Source: Eubacteriales Family XIII. Incertae Sedis bacterium (GTDB taxonomy: Bacteria > Bacillota_A > Clostridia > Peptostreptococcales > Anaerovoracaceae). From it: 5,820 nucleotides of DNA. Under the pieces are notes generated by a model. That model made no database searches and was not told the DNA's origin. It was given only the letters and a program-made list of their open reading frames with translations. This document shows, in pieces, positions 1 through 4,030 of this stretch. The translations under genes were made by a program, and so were the position numbers. Every line of letters begins with the position of its first letter. The first letter of the stretch is position 1. The stretch is taken from positions 1 through 5,820 of the forward strand of contig JAITLA010000034.1 in the NCBI GenBank assembly GCA_031278145.1, read 5' to 3'.

Positions 1-347
1 GTGTAGGCGTTGCGCCCTTTCTTGCTCCTGTATTTCGGAAAGCCCGGCGGTCCGCCGCGCTTGACTCTGCGGAAGAAGGCCCTGTAGGCGCGGTCGAGCT
101 CCTTGAGCGCGACGAGCAGCGCGTTCGCGTCCGCCTCCGCGAGCCATTCCATGCCCGCTTCATTCTTCAGACGCGTGAGGTCCCGCCCGCATTCGTTCGG
201 GCCGAGGATCCGGCCTTCCTTCTCGTAGACCTCGATCCGCTTCTTGAGATAGCGGTTGTAGACGAAGCGGCAGCAACCGAAGCTCTTCGTTATCAGAGCT
301 TCTTGCGCCGCGTTCGGATAGATGCGATAGTTGTACCGCTTCTCCAT
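1..347 (-). CDS. tnpB: TnpB (IS200/IS605-family OrfB), N-terminal part, cut by the window edge
   Basis: The reading frame from the ATG at 347 stays open to base 1, giving 115 residues beginning MEKRYNYRIYPNAAQEALI. This matches the N-terminal OrfB/TnpB helix-turn-helix pattern: a basic start, 'RIYPN..Q', then 'FGCCRFVYNRYL' at about 23-34. The later 'FFRRVKRGG...GFPKYRSKK' at about 91-110 is the usual 'GFPKFKSKK' block. TnpB proteins are RNA-guided DNA nucleases encoded by IS605-type elements (family knowledge). The RuvC-like catalytic residues and zinc finger lie off the window, so activity cannot be judged. A Shine-Dalgarno stretch GAGGGAAGGA (350-359) precedes the ATG and supports this start. 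No tnpA is seen in the window upstream, so this may be an IS1341-type (tnpB-only) element or a remnant. The family call is firm; intactness is unknown. Confidence 0.88.
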   Translation of the reverse strand, partial: MEKRYNYRIYPNAAQEALITKSFGCCRFVYNRYLKKRIEVYEKEGRILGPNECGRDLTRLKNEAGMEWLAEADANALLVALKELDRAYRAFFRRVKRGGPPGFPKYRSKKGRNAY

Positions 348-349
348 TG

Positions 350-359
350 TCCTTCCCTC
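350..359 (-). promoter_or_regulatory. Ribosome binding site of tnpB
   Basis: On the minus strand the sequence reads GAGGGAAGGA just before the ATG at 347. GAGGG lies 7 nt from the start codon, a normal spacing. It lies only 6 bp beyond the proximal hairpin (366-397), so that hairpin would sit immediately upstream of the ribosome site in the mRNA without covering it. Confidence 0.6.
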
Positions 360-365
360 GTTTTT

Positions 366-397
366 CCATGTAACATTTTTTATAAAATGTTACATGG
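366..397. repeat. Proximal 32-bp palindromic hairpin (copy 1)
   Basis: Arms CCATGTAACATTTT (366-379) and AAAATGTTACATGG (384-397) are perfect reverse complements around a 4-base loop TTAT. The 32-bp unit is the exact reverse complement of 507-538. It lies 18 bp upstream of the tnpB start codon. There is no T-run after it in the direction of tnpB (the following bases are AAAAA), so this copy does not look like an intrinsic terminator for tnpB. It could be a subterminal hairpin of the mobile element, a REP-like element or an mRNA structure. Confidence 0.9.
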
Positions 398-504
398 CGA
401 AGAATCGCTCGAATTTCAACGGAAAAGGGGGGCGTCGCCGAGGCGTTCCCGCAGGCCCTGCGGATTGCGCGGCCCGCAAACCCTTGCAACGCAACAAAAA
501 AAAA
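398..504. other. GC-rich spacer between the two hairpins; no gene seen
   Basis: This spacer contrasts with the AT-rich hairpins on both sides. It contains two short inverted repeats: CCGCAG/CTGCGG (449-454 and 458-463) and TTGCG/CGCAA (465-469 and 475-479). It ends in a run of nine A on the + strand (496-504). I see no convincing coding frame; the short frames crossing it translate the palindromes and match nothing I recognise. With the flanking hairpins it makes a unit of about 175 bp that could be a small MITE- or REPIN-like insertion or the leader of the tnpB transcript. Confidence 0.4.
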
Positions 505-540
505 TCCCATGTAACATTTTATAAAAAATGTTACATGGGA
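496..540 (-). terminator. Possible intrinsic terminator/attenuator ahead of tnpB
   Basis: Read on the minus strand, the 16-bp perfect stem (540-505) is followed directly by nine T (504-496), the layout of a Rho-independent terminator. The stem is AT-rich apart from its GGGA/TCCC base, which makes it weaker than usual. It lies about 25 bases downstream of the predicted start of transcription from the 572-600 promoter and before tnpB. It could therefore attenuate tnpB or block read-through from the right. On the + strand the hairpin has no T-run, so termination is predicted one way only. Confidence 0.5.
505..540. repeat. Distal palindromic hairpin (copy 2), reverse complement of copy 1
   Basis: Arms TCCCATGTAACATTTT (505-520) and AAAATGTTACATGGGA (525-540) are perfect reverse complements around a 4-base loop ATAA. 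The core 507-538 is identical to the reverse complement of 366-397 over all 32 bp. Two extra base pairs extend this copy. Because each unit is itself palindromic, the two copies differ only in the centre, so orientation is defined by the loop and A/T-run lengths. Confidence 0.9.
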
Positions 541-571
541 AAATCATACCCGTATTGTGTTGTTACTTGCG

Positions 572-600
572 ATTATACCGCATTGTACATGATTCGTAAA
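572..600 (-). promoter_or_regulatory. Candidate sigma-A-type promoter directed at tnpB
   Basis: On the minus strand a TTTACG box (595-600) and a perfect TATAAT (572-577) are separated by 17 bp, the ideal spacing. A second partial pair, TTGACA (608-613) and TACAAT (582-587), is spaced by 20 bp and is less likely. Transcription would begin near 565 and produce a leader of about 218 nt containing both hairpins before the tnpB start. The assignment is by sequence pattern only. Confidence 0.55.
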
Positions 601-819
601 GGAATTTTGTCAAATCACCGGCGTTTGAGTGGTTTTGATTGAAATTTTGAGTAACACTCGCCTCGGGGCGTCGCCGCGTGAAAACGGATCCCTCTTTCTT
701 TATCGGCGCAATCCCGCGGAACTTTAGGACGGTGGATAGGATTACCAAACCCAAGGCCGATTGCCTCTGAAACCGTAACATCGCTTGCCGTCTTGCGGAA
801 ACGCAAGCTTCTTGCATTC

Positions 820-848
820 TTGCGCTTGATGCGCTTTGGGTGTATGAT
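820..848 (+). promoter_or_regulatory. Candidate promoter of the M29 aminopeptidase gene
   Basis: TTGCGC (820-825) and TATGAT (843-848) are separated by 17 bp. The -10 box matches TATAAT at five of six positions; the -35 box matches TTGACA only at TTG. Transcription would begin near 855, leaving a leader of about 100 nt. It is the best-placed candidate by pattern but is unproven. Confidence 0.4.
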
Positions 849-941
849 GGTGGGGAAGGATCGAATCGCCGGCGCGCGTTTCGGACCCGCCCGCCGAAGC
901 AAAAAACCGCTACCACTCAAAGGTTTAATCAAAAAATGAAA

Positions 942-948
942 AAAGGAG
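942..948 (+). promoter_or_regulatory. Ribosome binding site of the M29 aminopeptidase gene
   Basis: AAAGGAG lies 10 nt before the ATG at 959. It supports that start, which also gives a protein beginning in register with the family's N-terminal 'LSKALVGYSCNVQKGE' block. Confidence 0.65.
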
Positions 949-958
949 AGATACGGGC

Positions 959-2068
959 ATGGATGAAAGAATCAATAAGCTGTCAAAGGCGCTTGTCGGC
1001 TATTCCTGCAATGTGCAAAAGGGCGAAAGGGTCCTCGTTTCCTACGAGGGCGAGGCCGTGAAACCGCTGGTGCGGCGGATCGTCAAGGACATCTACGCGG
1101 CCGGCGGCCTGCCCTTCGCGGAGATCCGCGATTCGTCAATCACGCGGGAGATCCTGCTCGGCTGCGAGGAAGGGCAGATCGAATTCATGAAGGAGTATCA
1201 ACTGGCCCAAATGAAGGGCATGGACGCCTATATCGCCGTCCGCGGCGGGCTGAACAGCTCCGAGCTCGCGGACGTGCCGCCCGACAAGCTGAACCTGTAC
1301 AACAGGGGCCTGCGGCCCGTGCTCGATTACCGCGTGAACCACACGAAATGGGTGGTCCTGCGCTACCCGAATCATTCCATGGCGCAGCTCGCGGGCATGA
1401 GCCTCGAAGGCTTTGAGGATTTCTACTTCGACGTCTGCACCCTCGATTACGGCAAGATGTCCGCGGCCATGGACCCGCTCGTCGATCTGATGAACCGCAC
1501 GGACGAGGTTCGCCTCAAGGGCCCCGGCACGGACCTCCGCTTCTCGATCAAGGACATCCCCGCCATCAAATGCGCCGGGGAGAAAAACATCCCCGACGGC
1601 GAGGTCTACACCGCGCCCGTCAGGGATTCCATGAACGGGATCATCTCCTACAACACGCCGTCGGAGGAACAGGGCTTCACCTTCGAGCGCATTGTCTTTG
1701 AGGTGGAAAAGGGCAGGATTGTGAAGGCGAGCGCCAACGACGACGCGCGCATCGACAAGCTGCTCGACACGGACGAGGGCGCGCGCTTCTTCGGCGAATT
1801 CGCGCTCGGCGTGAACCCCTACGTGCTCCGGCCGATGAAGGACACGCTCTTCGACGAAAAGATCGCGGGCAGCTTCCACCTCACGCCGGGCGCGGCCTAC
1901 GAGGACGCGTTCAACGGCAACAAATCCGCGCTGCACTGGGACCTCGTCATGATACAGCGCGCGGACTACGGCGGCGGAGAAATTTGGTTCGACGGTACGC
2001 TCGTCCGCAAGGACGGGATCTTCGTCACGCCGGAGCTCGCCTGCCTGAATCCCGATCATCTAAAGTAA
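959..2068 (+). CDS. M29-family metallo-aminopeptidase (AmpS/AmpT/PepS type)
   Basis: This 369-residue protein is a thermophilic-type aminopeptidase of peptidase family M29. These are cytoplasmic, dimeric, two-metal enzymes that remove N-terminal residues from peptides. The N-terminal block 'YSCNVQKGERVLVSYEGEA' (about 15-33) and 'AAGGLPF' (47-53) are family-typical. The C-terminal half carries the expected metal and catalytic residues: Glu215 in 'DGEVYTAP', Glu280 in 'GEFALGVNP', His307 and Tyr314 in 'FHLTPGAAYEDAF', and His326 and Asp328 in 'SALHWDLVM'. Their order matches the family ligands of Thermus AmpT and Staphylococcus AmpS, although the stretch between the two histidines is shorter, as in many clostridial members. 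Length is slightly below the usual 370-410. No signal peptide is visible. The gene stands alone on the + strand and converges on deoB with 12 bp between stops. The family is clear; the exact substrate preference is not predictable. Confidence 0.95.
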   Translation: MDERINKLSKALVGYSCNVQKGERVLVSYEGEAVKPLVRRIVKDIYAAGGLPFAEIRDSSITREILLGCEEGQIEFMKEYQLAQMKGMDAYIAVRGGLNSSELADVPPDKLNLYNRGLRPVLDYRVNHTKWVVLRYPNHSMAQLAGMSLEGFEDFYFDVCTLDYGKMSAAMDPLVDLMNRTDEVRLKGPGTDLRFSIKDIPAIKCAGEKNIPDGEVYTAPVRDSMNGIISYNTPSEEQGFTFERIVFEVEKGRIVKASANDDARIDKLLDTDEGARFFGEFALGVNPYVLRPMKDTLFDEKIAGSFHLTPGAAYEDAFNGNKSALHWDLVMIQRADYGGGEIWFDGTLVRKDGIFVTPELACLNPDHLK

Positions 2069-2080
2069 GGGTTCGCGCGT

Positions 2081-3247
2081 CTACCGCAATATCTCCGATA
2101 GGAAGCTCTTCCCGACGGCGGTGGGCGCTACGCCCAGCGCCTCGGCCGCCGTCGCGCCGATGTCCGCGAAGCTGTGCCTGACGCCGAGATCCACGGGCCG
2201 TATGCCCGCGCCGCACAGGAGGGCCGGCACGGCCTCCCGCGTGTGATCCCAGCCGCTGTGCACGGGATCGTTGCCGTGGTCGGCGCAGAGGATCAGCATC
2301 TCGTCCGCGCCCATCGCCGCCAGGATCTCGGGCAGGCGCGCATCGAACGCCGCAAGCGCGCCGCCGTAGCCGATCACGTCCCGGCGATGTCCGAACTTCG
2401 AATCAAAATCCACGAGGTTTGTGAACAGGAGGCCGCCGAAATCCCGCCGCAGGGCTTCGACGGTCTTGTCCGCGCCGTCCGCGTTGTCGGTCGTATGAAT
2501 CGCCTCCGTGATACCCCGTCCGTTGAATATATCGCCGATCTTGCCGACGGCGCAGACCGTCAGGCCGGCCTCCTTCACATGATCGAGCAGGGTCGGCCCG
2601 CTCGGCGACACCGCGTAATCCTTCCTGTCGGAGGTCCTGCGCCGCTTGCCGTCCTCGATCGCATAGGGCCTCGCGATCACGCGCCCCGTCGAGAGCTCCC
2701 CCACCAGCATCTCGCGCGCGATCCGGCAGATCTCGTAGAGCCTTTCGAGCGGGATCACGGCGGTGTTGGCGGCGATCTGAAACACGCTGTCCGCCGAGGT
2801 GTACACGATGGGCTTCCCCGTGCGCTCGTGTTCGGGTCCCAGTTCCTCGATGATCACGGTGCCGGAAGCGGCGCGGTTGCCGAGCGTGCCCACGCCTATG
2901 CGCGCCTCAAAGGCCCGCATGAAATCGTCCGGAAAGCGCGCGCGCGTCTTGAACGGGACCTCGGTGAACAGGCCCGCAATCTCCCAGTGCCCCGTGATCG
3001 TATCCTTGCCCTTGGAAGCCTCCAGCAGGCGCGCGTATGCGCCGCGCGGCGCTTTGACGGCGTAGCGTCCGCCCGCCGCGCCGCTTATGTTTCCGAGGCC
3101 GAGCGACAGCAGATGCGGTATCTTCAGATCCGGCGAGGCCTCGAGGATGTGCAGCAGGGTGTCGGCGCCCGCGTCGCCGTAGCGCGCGGCGTCCGGCAGC
3201 GCGCCGATCCCGAGGCTGTCTATTACGATGATCGTTACTCTTTTCAT
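2081..3247 (-). CDS. deoB: Phosphopentomutase DeoB
   Basis: DeoB interconverts ribose 1-phosphate or 2-deoxyribose 1-phosphate with the 5-phosphate, linking nucleoside salvage to the pentose phosphate pathway and glycolysis in the cytoplasm. The 388-residue length is normal. The expected residues of this two-metal alkaline-phosphatase-superfamily enzyme are present: Asp10 in 'VIDSLGIGALPDA', the phosphorylated threonine Thr83 in 'GKDTITGHWE', Asp282 and His287 in 'LVDFDSKFGHRRD', Asp323 and His324 in 'CADHGND', and His335 in 'WDHTRE'. These match the Bacillus cereus enzyme position by position. The cap region (about 100-220) has the typical 'GNRAASGT' and 'YTSADSVFQIAA' blocks. The start at 3247 has a good AAGGAGC site 7 nt upstream. 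No other deo genes (deoC, deoD, pdp) are in the window. It is the last gene of the minus-strand cluster seen here. The function is secure. Confidence 0.97.
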   Translation of the reverse strand: MKRVTIIVIDSLGIGALPDAARYGDAGADTLLHILEASPDLKIPHLLSLGLGNISGAAGGRYAVKAPRGAYARLLEASKGKDTITGHWEIAGLFTEVPFKTRARFPDDFMRAFEARIGVGTLGNRAASGTVIIEELGPEHERTGKPIVYTSADSVFQIAANTAVIPLERLYEICRIAREMLVGELSTGRVIARPYAIEDGKRRRTSDRKDYAVSPSGPTLLDHVKEAGLTVCAVGKIGDIFNGRGITEAIHTTDNADGADKTVEALRRDFGGLLFTNLVDFDSKFGHRRDVIGYGGALAAFDARLPEILAAMGADEMLILCADHGNDPVHSGWDHTREAVPALLCGAGIRPVDLGVRHSFADIGATAAEALGVAPTAVGKSFLSEILR

Positions 3248-3254
3248 TTTGTTT

Positions 3255-3261
3255 GCTCCTT
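3255..3261 (-). promoter_or_regulatory. Ribosome binding site of deoB
   Basis: The minus strand reads AAGGAGC with 7 nt to the ATG at 3247, which fixes the start. Confidence 0.7.
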
Positions 3262-3275
3262 GCCTTTGTCGTCGT

Positions 3276-3329
3276 CGCGCCGGGGTGACGGTAATATGTT
3301 ATCCGTTACCCGGAAATACCCCCGGCGCG
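3276..3329. repeat. GC-rich nested inverted repeat between the phosphohydrolase gene and deoB
   Basis: CGCGCCGGGG (3276-3285) and CCCCGGCGCG (3320-3329) form a perfect 10-bp stem. Inside it, GGGTGACGG (3283-3291) and CCGTTACCC (3303-3311) form a second stem with one imperfect pair. The two stems share 3283-3285, so they either compete or the inner one is trimmed. There is no T-run on either side, so this is not a classical intrinsic terminator. In the minus-strand mRNA it could stabilise the upstream message, reduce read-through into deoB, or act as an operator for a deoB-proximal promoter. Function is inferred only. Confidence 0.55.
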
Positions 3330-3340
3330 CCCGGCTTCGC

Positions 3341-4030
3341 TCACACGATCTTCAGTGGCGCGCAGGCGAGATAATCCAGCGAAACCAAGCTGTATTCCGC
3401 GCCGTAATGCGAGCCGCGTATGCTGCGCCCAAACACGTCGGCGCCGTGCAGATGCCCGTAGACGACGTGGCTCACCTTGTACGCGCGTATCAGATCCACG
3501 AAGCCGGAGGGCTCCTTTCTGTCGTTCGTCGGCGGGAAGTGCAGCATCACGATCTTCCGCGCGAGCCCCGCCTTCTGCGCCGAGGCCAGCGACATCTCGA
3601 GGCGCCGGAGCTCGCGGGCGTAGATCTTTTCGTCCTCCGCCTTGAAGTGGCTGTCGCCCGGGCAGATCCAGCCCCTCGATCCGCAGATCGCGATCCCCTC
3701 CGCCTCCCGGTGCGTATTCTGCAGGAAGTACATCGAGGGATACAGCGCGTTCAGCCGCGAAACGGAGCCCCACCACAGGTCGTGATTGCCGCGAATCAAG
3801 ACCTTTTGGCCGGGGAGCGCCGCGATCCACCGCAGATCGGGCTCCGCCTCCCTCTGCTTCAGGGCCCAAGAGATATCGCCCGCGATCAGGACCGTGTCCC
3901 CCTCGCCCACCGCGCGCCGCCAATTCTCCTCCGTCCTTCTCACATGATCCACCCATTCGCCCTTATAGATGTCCATCGGCTTCTCGCCCGAGAGCGACAG
4001 GTGCAGATCCGCTATGGCGTAGATGCTCAT
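3341..4030 (-). CDS. Calcineurin-like metallophosphoesterase (predicted phosphohydrolase, COG1768 type)
   Basis: This 229-residue cytoplasmic protein has all motifs of the two-metal calcineurin-like phosphoesterase fold: Asp8 and His10 in 'IADLHLS', Asp52 in 'AGDISWA', Asn82 and His83 in 'RGNHDLWW', His164 in 'MLHFPP', and His193/His195 in 'YGHLHG'. The overall pattern, with 'KPMDIY', 'DLRWIAALPG' and 'GNHDLWWGS', resembles the uncharacterised COG1768 phosphohydrolases common in Bacillota; the substrate is unknown. I chose the ATG at 4030 rather than one 30 bases upstream because the family begins 'MSIYAIADLHLS' and because GGAGG (4038-4042) lies 7 nt ahead. The start overlaps the stop of the upstream LtaS-like gene as ATGA, which implies one mRNA and translational coupling. 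The fold is firm; the biological role is not known. Confidence 0.9.
   Translation of the reverse strand: MSIYAIADLHLSLSGEKPMDIYKGEWVDHVRRTEENWRRAVGEGDTVLIAGDISWALKQREAEPDLRWIAALPGQKVLIRGNHDLWWGSVSRLNALYPSMYFLQNTHREAEGIAICGSRGWICPGDSHFKAEDEKIYARELRRLEMSLASAQKAGLARKIVMLHFPPTNDRKEPSGFVDLIRAYKVSHVVYGHLHGADVFGRSIRGSHYGAEYSLVSLDYLACAPLKIV

Larger units (their letters stand above)
541..958. other. 418-bp intergenic region between the hairpin pair and the M29 aminopeptidase gene
   Basis: No supported gene is seen. Short frames on the minus strand (563-916 and 615-932) give arginine-rich, low-complexity translations with no recognisable family. The left part (to about 655) is AT-rich and holds the tnpB promoter; the right part holds a candidate promoter for the aminopeptidase. 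A small hairpin with a GAAA loop (CTTGCG at 792-797, CGCAAG at 802-807) is followed by further CTTGC repeats at 811-815 and 819-823. I did not recognise any known riboswitch, tRNA or structured RNA here. Confidence 0.5.

Noticed and set aside
160..510. 116-codon minus-strand frame overlapping the tnpB start
   Set aside because: It is out of frame with the TnpB-matching frame ending at 347 and reads through the palindrome and A-run; its translation looks like nothing known.
366..540. CRISPR array
   Set aside because: There are only two copies of the unit, each is a palindrome, they are in inverted rather than direct orientation, and the single 109-bp spacer is far too long.
563..932. Minus-strand frames (563-916, 615-932) in the intergenic region as possible small genes
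   Set aside because: Arginine-rich translations resemble no family, I saw no clear ribosome site for them, and they overlap each other in different frames.
541..958. Riboswitch or tRNA in the aminopeptidase leader
   Set aside because: I found no cloverleaf, T-box motif or familiar riboswitch core by eye. A covariance search would be needed to exclude it fully.
1136..2059. 307-codon minus-strand frame opposite the M29 aminopeptidase gene
   Set aside because: It is antisense to a well-supported gene and shows only biased low-complexity composition, with no recognisable motif.
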